Under the pieces are notes generated by a model. The model made no database searches. It was not told the origin of the DNA and saw only the letters and a list, made by a program, of their open reading frames with translations. Below are positions 1-8,903 of a DNA stretch of 64,000 nucleotides, piece after piece; position 1 is the stretch's first letter; each line of letters begins with the position of its first letter. The DNA is taken from contig NZ_JACHNY010000005.1 in the NCBI RefSeq assembly GCF_014199625.1, positions 188,066-252,065 of the forward strand, read 5' to 3'. The translations under genes were made by a program, and so were the position numbers. This DNA comes from Sphingomonas abaci (GTDB lineage Bacteria > Pseudomonadota > Alphaproteobacteria > Sphingomonadales > Sphingomonadaceae).

Positions 1-585
1 CTCGTCGACTTCGATCCCAAGACCAAGGTACCCAAGGATGGCGACAAGCCCTTCGTTCCCATGGGTCAACTAGACACGACCAGTTCCTTGATCGCGCCGT
101 TCGAAGTCCGGTCGGGCAACTCTGGTGCCAAATTCCAAAACGGCGACACCTTGTTCGCCCGCATCACCCCATGTTTGGAGAACGGTAAGACCGGCATAGT
201 ACGGGGCCTGCCCGCCCCCGAAGGACATGGCTTCGGCTCGACGGAGTTCATCGTCATGCGCGGCTCGCGGGCCGGTCCTGCATTCACTTACTGCCTGTCT
301 AGGACGCGGAGTTTTCGCGACCATGCTCGCTCCTCCATGTCTGGAGCGAGCGGGCGCCAGCGCGCTCGAACCGAGAGCGTGGCGGCCTTCGAGCTGCCCG
401 TGCCGCTTTCCGATGAGACGCTCGAACAGTTCGAGACCGTGGCTTGGCCGATGCTGCAACAGGTCGGAGTGTCGGGAGAAGCCAACCTGCGCCTCGCCGC
501 CTCCCGCGACCTCCTGCTCCCCCGCCTGATTTCTGGCCAACTTTCGGTCGAGACTGCCGAACGCGAACTAGAGGCTGCCGCATGA
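1..585 (+). CDS. hsdS: Type I restriction-modification specificity subunit (HsdS), 3' part
   Basis: The reading frame is open from the first base, so the gene begins outside the window. The visible 194 residues look like the second target-recognition domain and the C-terminal conserved helix of HsdS. Characteristic segments are GDTLFARITPCLENGK, the SGRQRARTES stretch that closes a recognition domain, and LLLPRLISGQL near the C-terminus. HsdS chooses the DNA sequence for the methylase and restriction complex. Its stop overlaps the next start (ATGA, 582-585), so the two are translationally coupled. hsdM presumably lies further left. Recognition specificity cannot be read from the sequence. Confidence 0.88.
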   Translation, partial: LVDFDPKTKVPKDGDKPFVPMGQLDTTSSLIAPFEVRSGNSGAKFQNGDTLFARITPCLENGKTGIVRGLPAPEGHGFGSTEFIVMRGSRAGPAFTYCLSRTRSFRDHARSSMSGASGRQRARTESVAAFELPVPLSDETLEQFETVAWPMLQQVGVSGEANLRLAASRDLLLPRLISGQLSVETAERELEAAA

Positions 586-1604
586 CCCCCAAACTCGGCA
601 AGATGCAGCGCGTCAATGTCCGTGACGCGTGGCTCAACGAAGCGCAACACTTCACGCCGTGGCTCGCGTCCGAGGTGGGTATCGAACTGCTCCAGGACGC
701 CCTCGACGTAGACCTAGAGGTGCACGCCACCGAAAAATCCGTGGGCGGCTTCAAGGCCGACATCTTGGCCAAGCGGACCGATACGACCGACGATCACTGG
801 GTTCTGATCGAGAACCAGCTGGAGCGCACAGATCACCGGCACCTCGGTCAGCTCTTGACCTATGCGGCGGGCCTGGATGCAGCCACCATCGTCTGGGTCG
901 CCGAGCGCTTCGACGAACAGCACCGAGCGGCACTCGATTGGCTGAATGAAATCACCAGCGATAAGTTTGAGTTCTTCGGCTTGGAGATCGAGTTGTGGCA
1001 GATCGACGGCTCGCCTCCGGCGCCAATGTTCAACGTCGTGGCGCAGCCGAATGAGTGGTCCCGGGAGGTCAAGCAGAAGGCCGAGAGCGCCACGTCCGAC
1101 CTGAAACAGCAGCAGCAAAGGTTCTGGGCGGACCTCAAGGCGAGGCTCGATGAGAAGAAGAGCAAGATTCGCTCGCGCAAGGTTAGGCCCCAGCATTGGG
1201 CGGATTACTCGATTGGCAAGCACGGAGCTTGGCTCACCGCAACCATCAACAGCCAGAAGAAGTGGGTTTCTGCTGAATTCAATTTTCGTGGCCCTGCGGG
1301 TAAGGTCTGGTTTGACGAACTGCTCGCGAGCCGAGCGGAAGTGGATGCGGCGCTCGGCCCCGACGTGGCATGGCAGCGGCTGGAAGGGCGTCAGCAAAGC
1401 CGGATTGCCCTCTATCGGAAAAACACCGATCCGACGAACGAAGCGGAGTGGCCTATCCAGCAATCATGGCTGATCGAAAAGCTGGAACTACTCTACCAAG
1501 TGTTTGGTCCGCTTGCCGCCAAGCTGAGCGACGGAAACGGGGCGACGGGGGCAGAGTACCCCTATGTCGACAGCGCCGGTATAGAAGGGCACGAAGCGCT
1601 CTGA
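582..1604 (+). CDS. DUF4268 protein with nuclease-like N-terminal domain, inside the hsd operon
   Basis: A 340-residue protein beginning at the ATG that overlaps the hsdS stop. The N-terminal 150 residues resemble a PD-(D/E)XK-like fold: GGFKADILAKR supplies an acidic residue after a strand, followed by WVLIENQLERTDH and HLGQLLTYAAG. The usual E-x-K is read here as E-N-Q, so nuclease activity is uncertain. Residues about 185-320 match the DUF4268 domain (RFWADLKARLDEK onward). Such proteins are often found beside restriction systems, but no function is established that I know of. The stop overlaps the hsdR start (TGATG). The position between S and R subunits suggests an accessory role in restriction, which is inference. 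Confidence 0.82.
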   Translation: MTPKLGKMQRVNVRDAWLNEAQHFTPWLASEVGIELLQDALDVDLEVHATEKSVGGFKADILAKRTDTTDDHWVLIENQLERTDHRHLGQLLTYAAGLDAATIVWVAERFDEQHRAALDWLNEITSDKFEFFGLEIELWQIDGSPPAPMFNVVAQPNEWSREVKQKAESATSDLKQQQQRFWADLKARLDEKKSKIRSRKVRPQHWADYSIGKHGAWLTATINSQKKWVSAEFNFRGPAGKVWFDELLASRAEVDAALGPDVAWQRLEGRQQSRIALYRKNTDPTNEAEWPIQQSWLIEKLELLYQVFGPLAAKLSDGNGATGAEYPYVDSAGIEGHEAL

Positions 1605-4600
1605 TGGCACCGTCGCTGACCGGGATCCTTGCCTCCGAAGACGGCATCGTGGAGAAGCCGGCGCTGGCGTTGCTTGAGGAACTAGGCTGGTCGCACGTCG
1701 ATCTCCGCGACGAACTGCCGGGCGCGGATAACCCCACCGGCCGCACCAGCTTCCGTCAATCATGGCTCCCACTTCGCCTCCGAGCTGCCCTCGAACGCCT
1801 CAACCCTGCGCTGTCCGCAGAAGCCCTTCGGCTGGCCGAAGAAGCGCTCACGCAGGACCGTTCAGCAATGCTGCCGCTCCATGCCAATCGCGAGGTGCAC
1901 GGGCTGCTCGTCGAGGGCGTGCCCGTCGAGATCAGGCGTGAGGATGGGCGTTTCGAGACGGTGCTGGTCCGGGTGATCGATTGGCGCGACGTATCGGCCA
2001 ATGACTTCCTGGCCGCCAGCCAGGTCTGGATCGAAGGCGTACTGCACAAGCGTCGTCCGGATACCATCGGCTACGTCAACGGCCTACCGTTGCTCTTTGC
2101 CGAATGGAAGGCGCCGACCTGCCCGCTGGCAGAGGCCTATGACGCGAATCTGCGCGACTATCGCGACACGATTCCGCAGCTCTTCGACGCCAACGGCTTC
2201 GTGATCCTCTCCAACGGCCTAGAGGCCGTCATGGGGGCCAGCCACGCGCCATTCGAGGTCTTCGCCCCCTGGAAGCGTCTGGAGGAAGGCGGCCCGGACA
2301 GCGTTGGGCTGGAGACGATGCTGCGCGCCACCTGCGAACCCAGGCGCTTCCTCGACCTGCTCGAGAACTTCCTGTTGTTCGACGAGGCGCGCGGCGGGCT
2401 GCGCAAGGTGATCGGCAAGTATCATCAGGTGCTGGGCGTGAACCGCGCCATAGACGCGATGGAGCATGTGGGAGAGAACCGGGGCCGACTTGGCGTGTTC
2501 TGGCACACGCAGGGCTCGGGCAAGAGCCTGTCGATGGTCATGTTCGCCGAGAAGGTCCTGCGACGCCTGGGCGGCAACTACACCTTCGTGATCGTCACCG
2601 ACCGGAGCGAGCTGGACGACCAGATCGCGGGGCAATTCGCTTCGGTCGGCGCGCTCACAAAGGATATTCAGCACGCCCAGGCGGGCAGCCGCGCGCATCT
2701 GAAGGAGTTGCTGGCCGGCAACGAGCGCTACGTCTTCACGCTGATCCAGAAGTTCTCGACCGCAGACCGCGAGCCGATGCGGATGCTGTCGGATCGCTCG
2801 GACGTCATCGTCATCACCGACGAAGCGCACCGTAGCCAATACGACCAGCTCGCCGCGAACATGCGCGCGGCGCTGCCTAACGCTGCCTTCTTGGGATTCA
2901 CCGGAACCCCACTGATCCAGGGCGAGGAAAGCCGGACCCGGGAGGTCTTTGGCGATTACGTGTCCGTGTACGACTTTGCGCAGTCGGTGAAGGACGGCGC
3001 CACGGTCCCGCTGTTCTACGAAGCTCGCAAGCCGGAACTGCAGCTCGACGGTGACGATTTGCGAGCGGAACTCGATGCACTGCTCGACGAGGCGATGCTC
3101 AGCGATGAACAGGACGCGAAAATCAGGCGCCAGTTCGCCCGCCAGTACACGCTGATCACCAGCCCCGACCGGCTCGACAAGGTCGCTGAAGACGTCGCGC
3201 TTCATTTCGCGATGCGCGGCTATCGCGGGAAGGGCATGTTCGTGGCCATCGACAAGGCCACGGCCGTCGCAATGCACGACCGCGTGAAAGAGGCCGTCGC
3301 TCGGCTCATTGCCCAAGACGAGGAGCGGCTGAAGGTCGCGCTTGAAGCGGAGGGCGCGGCCATCGCCGAGCGGCTCACCTGGCTGCGCGAACTCGATATG
3401 GCGGTCGTGGTCAGCCAAGGCCAGAACGAGATCGACGACCTCAGGAAGAAGGGCCTCGACATTCTGCCGCACCGCGAGCGGATGCAGAAGGAAGACCTGG
3501 AGGCGAAGTTCAAGGACAAGGACGACCCGCTGCGGCTGGTTTTCGTTTGCGCCATGTGGATCACCGGCTTCGACGTCCCCAGTATCGGCACCGTCTATCT
3601 CGACAAGCCGATGAAGAACCACACGCTGATGCAGACCATCGCCCGCGCCAATCGCCGGGCCGAGAGTAAGACCTCGGGCGTGATCGTCGACTATGTGGGG
3701 GTCTTCAACAACCTCCAGCGGGCGCTGGCGATCTACGCGGGCGGCGGCGGGCAGGATGAGACACCGATCAATGACAAGGCGGCTCTTGTCGCCGCGCTCG
3801 AACAGGCGCTCACCGACGCCGCTGCCTTCGCATCGCCACTGGGCGTGGACATAGACGCCGTCCTGAAGGTGAAGGGGTTCGAGCGGCTGGCGCTGATCGG
3901 AAGCGCGGTCGAGATCATGGTGGCGCCCGACGACCGGCGGCGCGAGTTCCTCCGGTTGGCCGGCATTGTCACGCGGGCCTATAAAGCGCTCCTGCCCGAT
4001 GAGCGCGCAGCACCGTATCTCAAGCCGGTGGCGGCGCTGCACACCCTATCTGACGCCGTGAAGGCGAAGCTGGGACCAGTCGATATCTCCGCGGTGGCGG
4101 ACCAGATTGCCGCGTTGCTCGACGAGAAAATCGAGGGCGTGGCGATCCTCACGCCCATCGTAGTGGGAGACACCGCCGAGGGCCGTGTGGACCTATCGGA
4201 CATCGATTTCGACAAGCTTGCCGACCTCTTCAGCTACAGCCCTAAGGTGACCGCCGAGAAGTTGCGCGAGGAGGCGGAAGAGCAGGCCACGAAGATGGCC
4301 AAGCAGAACCCGACCCGCCAGGGCTTGGTGGAGCGGCTGGAGAAGCTCGTCGCCGAGTACAACGCCAGCTCCATCGACGTGGAGCGATTCTTCGACGAAC
4401 TGAAGGCGTTCATCGGCGAGATGGACGACGAGGAGCGGCGCGCGGCTCGCGAGGGCCTAAACGAAGAGGAGCTGGCGATCTTCGACCTGCTGACCACTCC
4501 CGAACCCAAGCTCACCAAGGCCCAGGAGATCGAGGTCAAGCAGGTGGCACGGCATCTTTTGGAACGCCTCCACGAGCTGGTCGACGCCATCGACTGGGTG

Positions 4601-4759
4601 CGTGGGCAGGAGACTCGCGGCGCGGTGTGGAGCGAGATCAGAATGCGCCTCAACGAGTTGCCCGAAGAGCCCTATCCGCAGGCGATGTGGGATGCCAAGG
4701 TTGACCGCGTCTGGGAGTTCGTGCTCGGGCGATACGGAGACGGCGCCTCTTCTAATTGA
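1604..4759 (+). CDS. hsdR: Type I restriction endonuclease subunit R (HsdR)
   Basis: The motor and nuclease subunit of a type I restriction enzyme, 1051 residues, a normal length for the family. The ATG at 1604 overlaps the upstream stop and is preferred over longer frames. The N-terminal nuclease domain includes a PD-(D/E)XK-like core ending in LLFAEWKAP near residue 166. The SF2 helicase follows, with Walker A GSGKS at residues 304-308, DEAH at 406-409, and motif VI QTIARANR from residue 677. The C-terminal third is helical and charged, as expected for subunit docking. All key helicase residues are present, so the protein is probably active. It acts on unmodified foreign DNA together with HsdM and HsdS. 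Confidence 0.93.
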   Translation: MAPSLTGILASEDGIVEKPALALLEELGWSHVDLRDELPGADNPTGRTSFRQSWLPLRLRAALERLNPALSAEALRLAEEALTQDRSAMLPLHANREVHGLLVEGVPVEIRREDGRFETVLVRVIDWRDVSANDFLAASQVWIEGVLHKRRPDTIGYVNGLPLLFAEWKAPTCPLAEAYDANLRDYRDTIPQLFDANGFVILSNGLEAVMGASHAPFEVFAPWKRLEEGGPDSVGLETMLRATCEPRRFLDLLENFLLFDEARGGLRKVIGKYHQVLGVNRAIDAMEHVGENRGRLGVFWHTQGSGKSLSMVMFAEKVLRRLGGNYTFVIVTDRSELDDQIAGQFASVGALTKDIQHAQAGSRAHLKELLAGNERYVFTLIQKFSTADREPMRMLSDRSDVIVITDEAHRSQYDQLAANMRAALPNAAFLGFTGTPLIQGEESRTREVFGDYVSVYDFAQSVKDGATVPLFYEARKPELQLDGDDLRAELDALLDEAMLSDEQDAKIRRQFARQYTLITSPDRLDKVAEDVALHFAMRGYRGKGMFVAIDKATAVAMHDRVKEAVARLIAQDEERLKVALEAEGAAIAERLTWLRELDMAVVVSQGQNEIDDLRKKGLDILPHRERMQKEDLEAKFKDKDDPLRLVFVCAMWITGFDVPSIGTVYLDKPMKNHTLMQTIARANRRAESKTSGVIVDYVGVFNNLQRALAIYAGGGGQDETPINDKAALVAALEQALTDAAAFASPLGVDIDAVLKVKGFERLALIGSAVEIMVAPDDRRREFLRLAGIVTRAYKALLPDERAAPYLKPVAALHTLSDAVKAKLGPVDISAVADQIAALLDEKIEGVAILTPIVVGDTAEGRVDLSDIDFDKLADLFSYSPKVTAEKLREEAEEQATKMAKQNPTRQGLVERLEKLVAEYNASSIDVERFFDELKAFIGEMDDEERRAAREGLNEEELAIFDLLTTPEPKLTKAQEIEVKQVARHLLERLHELVDAIDWVRGQETRGAVWSEIRMRLNELPEEPYPQAMWDAKVDRVWEFVLGRYGDGASSN

Positions 4760-4809
4760 TTAGGCGCCAAGTCTTCTCTCGCAGATTCAGCTTCCTGTTA
4801 CGGATTTCC

Positions 4810-5082
4810 ATGACCTTCATCCGCCATTCCTCTGGGCTCCACGCCTTCGTGAGCCGGGGCGCAAATACCGGCACGCTGCTGTTCCCACACCGCCACGGCG
4901 ACGGGCAATTCGTCGTGTCGCCGACGCGCTTCGAGAAGGACTACGAGCGCGTCCCCAAGGAGAGCGAACTGCTGGCATGGCTGGAGCGCGGCTACTCTCT
5001 CCGCATGTCCAACCCGGAAGCCGGCATCACGGGTCCCAGTCTGATCGCACCCGCGAATATCTACCGCCCCATCGTTCCCTGA
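4810..5082 (+). CDS. Small protein of unknown function upstream of the phage-type RNA polymerase
   Basis: A 90-residue protein, not recognised. The ATG at 4810 is chosen; a TTG at 4756 would give a longer form overlapping the hsdR end. The protein is not obviously membrane-bound or secreted and has no cysteine pairs or clear helix-turn-helix. A basic N-terminus is followed by short stretches such as FPHRHGDGQFVVSP and an acidic-basic helix around KESELLAWLERGYSLR. The stop lies only 6 bp before the RNA polymerase start, so the two genes are very likely co-transcribed and coupled. A regulator or partner of the polymerase is possible, but nothing in the sequence proves it. Confidence 0.6.
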   Translation: MTFIRHSSGLHAFVSRGANTGTLLFPHRHGDGQFVVSPTRFEKDYERVPKESELLAWLERGYSLRMSNPEAGITGPSLIAPANIYRPIVP

Positions 5083-5088
5083 CCCTCC

Positions 5089-7599
5089 ATGACACAGGCA
5101 GACATGATCGAGGCCCAGAAGGACCTCGAAGCCGAGTCCCGCGCGCTCGGGCAAGCGCGCTACCGAAACAAGCGCAACGCGCCTTGGGCCGACGCCTTGG
5201 GCCCGCAGGTTGACGAAGCGTCGCTGCCGCCCGGCCGCGCTATGCTCAGGCGCGTTCTCAAGCCCACCGCAGAAGCCATCCGGGACTTCCTCGAAACCGG
5301 CAGGGCCGGCCGCGCGGGGCGTCGTCATGTCGCCTTCGATCTTCTGAAGGAAGCGCTCGCGGAACCTGAGCCGCTTGCCTATCTCACGCTGCGCTGCGCC
5401 ATCACGGCGGGCGTGCAGGGGCTGCGAGCGCAAAAGGCCGGAAGGATGGTCGCGCGGGCCGTCATGGATGACTTGCAGGCGGCCGCCTTTGCGAGGATCA
5501 ACCCGGAGGGCGCCGAAGGCCTTCACAGGAGCCTTGCTGGGCGCGCTCGCATCAGCGCGAGGCGACAGCGAACTATCCACGCCATCTACACCGCCGAGGG
5601 TGTCTCATTCGGGTGGACCGAACAGCAGCAGGTGAATGTCGGGCTGAAGCTGATCGAGCTCGCAGCCGAGGCCACCGGCTTGTTCGAGCTTACGCTGATC
5701 AGGACGAAGGTGGCCGGCAAGTTCACCAGCGAGCAACGCCTACAGGTGACCGACGCTGCGACAACATGGCTGGAGAACCAGCATGAGCGATGCGAGCTGC
5801 TCGATCCCATTCCATTGCCGATGGTCATCCCGCCCTGCCCGTGGACCACTCCGACCGATGGCGGATATCTTACCCCTCCGCTCGGTTCACGGTTGGTACG
5901 GTCGCACACAGCTCCGTACCTCCAGGAGCTTGAGAACGTGGCGATGGAGCGCATCTATCGAGCCGTCAACACGGTGCAGGCGGCCGGCTGGCGGATCAAT
6001 CGTCGCGTCCTGGAGGTGCTGGACCGCCTCGCGGCGGACGGTGGCGCTCTGGCGGGCCTGCCGCCTCGCGATCCCGAGCAGCTACCCGAGCGGCCCGAGG
6101 GAGCCGTCGAGGGCGACGAAAAGTTCAAGCTTTGGAAACGCCAGCGCAGCGAAGTTCATCAGCGCAACGCTGCGAGCCGCAGCAAGCGCATGACGACCGC
6201 CCAGCAACTCTGGGTCGCGCGGAAGCTGATCGACTTCCCGACCATCTACTTCCCGCACGCGCTTGACTGGCGCGGACGGGTCTATCCGATTCCTCAAGGC
6301 GGCCCGCATCCGCAGGCTGGCGACATCGGGAGGTCGCTCCTCGAGTTCGCCGAAGGAAAGCCTCTGGGCCCGAACGGAGCCCGCTGGCTAGCTATTCACG
6401 TCGGCAACGTGTTTGGCATTGACAAGGTGAGCTTCGAGGACCGCATCGCCTGGGTGGAGCGGCACCGCGCCGAAATCCTCGACAGCGCCAATGACCCGCT
6501 CGACGGCAAGCGCTTCTGGACGACCGCCGACAGACCGTGCGCGGCCCTCGCTGCGTGCTTCGAATGGGCTGGCTATCTCGACCAAGGCGAGGCGTTTGTC
6601 TCCCATCTACCCATCGCCATCGACGGATCGAACTCGGGGCTTCAGCACCTCACTGGCCTCATGCGCGACGCTGAAGCTGCCCCGCATGTCAATCTGACAG
6701 CCGCCGAGCGGCCCGGCGACATCTATGCACTGGTCGCTGCGAAGGCGCAGGCGATGGTCGACGGCTCCAGCGATCCCAGGGGGGGCCCGTGGAAGAACGG
6801 CAGGATCACCCGAGGGATCGTGAAGCGTCCCTGCATGACCTACGTCTACTCGGCGACGGCCTTCGGCATGGCGGACGAGATCAGGGACGAACTCAACCGC
6901 CTCGACAAAGCCGCAGCAGAGGAGGGACGTCCGCCCCATCTTGATGGCGAGGACAACTACAGCGCCGCCTCATGGCTCGCTACGCGCCTCTACCGCCTGA
7001 TCGGCGACAGCGTCCCGAATGCGGCGGCGGCAATGGGCTGGCTCAAGGCAGCCGCAAAGGCGATCAGCGGACTCGACATCCCGCTCTGGTGGACGACACC
7101 GGCCGGCCTGCCCGTCATGCAGCGCTACCCGAAGACCGACGCCGACAAGACCGAGGTGACGTTTCGGGGAAAGCGCGTGCAACTTCGCCTCGACAACGAG
7201 GCTGGCCCCAGGACGTTGGCCGACTGGCTTGAGCAGCCTGAATCGCGGTGGATGGACGGGTCTAGGGCGCAGACCGGCATTGCTCCCAACTTCGTCCATT
7301 CGCTCGATGCCGCGCATCTCATGCTCACGGTCGCCGCCGCCCAGGAAGCCGGGATCACGGATCTTGCCGTCATCCACGACAGCTTCGGGACCTATGCCGC
7401 CGACACGGATCGCCTTTCGATGATCCTGCGCGAGACGTTCGTCGCCATGTACGAAGGCGACCCGTTGGGGCAGTTCAGGGCCGAGCTGGTGGAGCAGTTG
7501 AAGCCCCATGACGATGTCGTCGCCGCCCTGCCGCCATTGCCCGTCAAAGGCAGTCTCGACCTAAAGGCCGTGCTGGACGCCTCGTACATGTTCGCTTGA
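5089..7599 (+). CDS. T7-like single-subunit DNA-directed RNA polymerase
   Basis: An 836-residue phage-type RNA polymerase (T7 enzyme: 883), apparently complete. The N-terminal domain aligns by eye with T7, including an ALGQARYRNK segment. The palm and fingers carry DWRGRVYPIPQGG. Motif A is IDGSNSGLQHL, with D512 equivalent to T7 D537. Motif B is GIVKRPCMTYVYSATAFG, with K579 and Y587 equivalent to T7 K631 and Y639. Motif C is VIHDSFGTYA, with H763 and D764, the latter equivalent to T7 D812. APNFVHSLDAAH precedes motif C as in T7. All catalytic residues are present. Such enzymes transcribe from their own short promoters. Its location behind hsdR, with no other phage genes, is unusual; it may serve the element itself, a satellite, or a decayed phage. 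Confidence 0.95.
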   Translation: MTQADMIEAQKDLEAESRALGQARYRNKRNAPWADALGPQVDEASLPPGRAMLRRVLKPTAEAIRDFLETGRAGRAGRRHVAFDLLKEALAEPEPLAYLTLRCAITAGVQGLRAQKAGRMVARAVMDDLQAAAFARINPEGAEGLHRSLAGRARISARRQRTIHAIYTAEGVSFGWTEQQQVNVGLKLIELAAEATGLFELTLIRTKVAGKFTSEQRLQVTDAATTWLENQHERCELLDPIPLPMVIPPCPWTTPTDGGYLTPPLGSRLVRSHTAPYLQELENVAMERIYRAVNTVQAAGWRINRRVLEVLDRLAADGGALAGLPPRDPEQLPERPEGAVEGDEKFKLWKRQRSEVHQRNAASRSKRMTTAQQLWVARKLIDFPTIYFPHALDWRGRVYPIPQGGPHPQAGDIGRSLLEFAEGKPLGPNGARWLAIHVGNVFGIDKVSFEDRIAWVERHRAEILDSANDPLDGKRFWTTADRPCAALAACFEWAGYLDQGEAFVSHLPIAIDGSNSGLQHLTGLMRDAEAAPHVNLTAAERPGDIYALVAAKAQAMVDGSSDPRGGPWKNGRITRGIVKRPCMTYVYSATAFGMADEIRDELNRLDKAAAEEGRPPHLDGEDNYSAASWLATRLYRLIGDSVPNAAAAMGWLKAAAKAISGLDIPLWWTTPAGLPVMQRYPKTDADKTEVTFRGKRVQLRLDNEAGPRTLADWLEQPESRWMDGSRAQTGIAPNFVHSLDAAHLMLTVAAAQEAGITDLAVIHDSFGTYAADTDRLSMILRETFVAMYEGDPLGQFRAELVEQLKPHDDVVAALPPLPVKGSLDLKAVLDASYMFA

Positions 7600-8282
7600 G
7601 CGACGTTCGACCATTTGCCCCTTCTCTATAGAGCGATGAGCGCGAACGACGGGATGGGCGGTGGATCGTTGATGGCCGGGGCGCCGCGGGACCTCAATCA
7701 TTGTGGACCTCCGCAGGTCAGGCCGACCAAGACAAGGACCAAGTCAGCGACGCCCTCCTCCCGCCTCCATGAAATCTTGACCTCGGTCCTGTTCGAGGGG
7801 ACTGCGATGATCCTCGATATCGAGCTGACCGAAGGTACCTCGATGGCGTGCCCAGGAAGCGGGGGTTATCCTCCTCCTTGATCGACCTTCGACGGGGAGA
7901 TGGGAGAAGCGGTCTTCGGTGCTCCAGCGTGAAGCGGTTGAACACTAGTCCCGCACCGGCATCATACCGGACATCACGCGGCACCAAGTGGAACCCGATG
8001 GTTTTGACGCAAAAATCTCTTCGGCCATAGCGATGGACGCTTGCGGCCGGTGTCCCCCCTAGGGGGTGGCTGTCTGAGACTTGCTCCTGCGTCACGCCGT
8101 GGTGTTGACCTTCAGCGTGGAGCCCCCTTGCCGCTTGCGCGAGACCCCGCGATCTTCGTCGTCCCACTGGGGTATACTTGGATCGGACACAGGCATCGAA
8201 CAGCACATCCGTCCCAATAGGGTTGACATTCGATTTTCGGACACGCATTCAGGCATGGTCTAGAACCTAATGGGACACTTCG
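7600..8282 (+). other. Noncoding stretch between RNA polymerase and serine recombinase
   Basis: About 680 bp without a convincing gene; open frames on both strands lack recognisable protein features. It contains a perfect 10-bp palindrome CTCTATAGAG at 7624-7633 just past the polymerase stop, whose CTATAG core recalls T7-type promoters (weak). A 12-bp palindrome CCCCCTAGGGGG lies near 8057-8068. The right end carries repeated GTCCCA motifs described separately. The region may hold regulatory or recombination sites, or the remains of an earlier insertion. Confidence 0.5.
8161..8276. repeat. GTCCCA-type repeats upstream of the serine recombinase, possible recombination site
   Basis: Three related motifs occur just before the recombinase gene. 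GTCCCACTGGGGT starts at 8161 and GTCCCAATAGGGTT spans 8211-8224. An inverted copy, AACCTAATGGGAC, spans 8264-8276 and ends 6 bp before the recombinase start. The last two form an imperfect inverted repeat with about 40 bp between. Serine resolvases and invertases often have their recombination or operator sites directly upstream of their own gene. Assigning these as res-like subsites is inference. Confidence 0.4.
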
Positions 8283-8837
8283 ATGACCTCTAAGACCTAC
8301 GGGTACGCTCGCGTCAGCACCGACGATCAGGACTGCAGCATCCAGGAAGCGGCACTCTACGCCGCTGGCTGCGACATCGTTCGCAGTGAGAAGATGAGCG
8401 GTACCACAACGGAGGGCCGGAAGGAGTTGGAGACCCTGCTCGACTTCATCCGCTCTGGTGACACCATGATGGTCACGCGCATCGACCGTCTAGCCCGATC
8501 AGTGGCGGACCTTGAGAAGATCGTCGGAGTCCTGAAGGAGCGCGGAGCCTTCCTGCGAGCGACCGAACAGCCCATCGACACGTCCACGCCCGCAGGCGTC
8601 GCCTTTCTCCAGATGCTCGCGGTGTTCGCGCAGTTCGAGACGGCGATCCGACGCGAACGCCAGATGGAGGGCATCGCAAAGGCCAAGGAGGCGGGGGCCT
8701 ACAAGGGGCGCAAGCCATCGGTTCCAGTCGAGGAGGTTCGCCGCCTGAGGGCCGAAGGTGTCCGTCCAGCTGACATTGCAAGACGCCTCAAGATCGGCCG
8801 AGGGAGTGTCTACCGCGCGCTTGAGGGCGCCGCGTAG
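8283..8837 (+). CDS. Serine recombinase, resolvase/invertase (Hin/Tn3 resolvase) family
   Basis: A 184-residue site-specific recombinase of normal length for the small serine recombinases. The catalytic serine is in YGYARVSTDDQD (S12). The conserved segment TRIDRLARSVADLEKIV and the long E helix region (FLQMLAVFAQFETAIRRER) are present. The C-terminal 45 residues form a helix-turn-helix ending VRRLRAEGVRPADIARRLKI. Members cut and rejoin DNA at dyad sites for resolution or inversion. No partner transposase is seen nearby, so it may act on the element itself. The repeats immediately upstream are candidate target sites. Confidence 0.92.
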   Translation: MTSKTYGYARVSTDDQDCSIQEAALYAAGCDIVRSEKMSGTTTEGRKELETLLDFIRSGDTMMVTRIDRLARSVADLEKIVGVLKERGAFLRATEQPIDTSTPAGVAFLQMLAVFAQFETAIRRERQMEGIAKAKEAGAYKGRKPSVPVEEVRRLRAEGVRPADIARRLKIGRGSVYRALEGAA

Positions 8838-8903
8838 GTTTGACCGTCCGTCTTCCTGGGCCTGCTTTTTTGCGAGCTCGCGTTTTGGGTAATCGAGGTG
8901 ATC

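Noticed and set aside
2219..4042. 607-codon open frame antisense to hsdR
   Set aside because: High GC keeps antisense frames open; the protein has no recognisable domain and hsdR on the other strand is certain.
7718..8248. 176-codon minus-strand frame between the polymerase and the recombinase
   Set aside because: No domain, arginine- and serine-rich composition, no ribosome-binding site; treated as noncoding.
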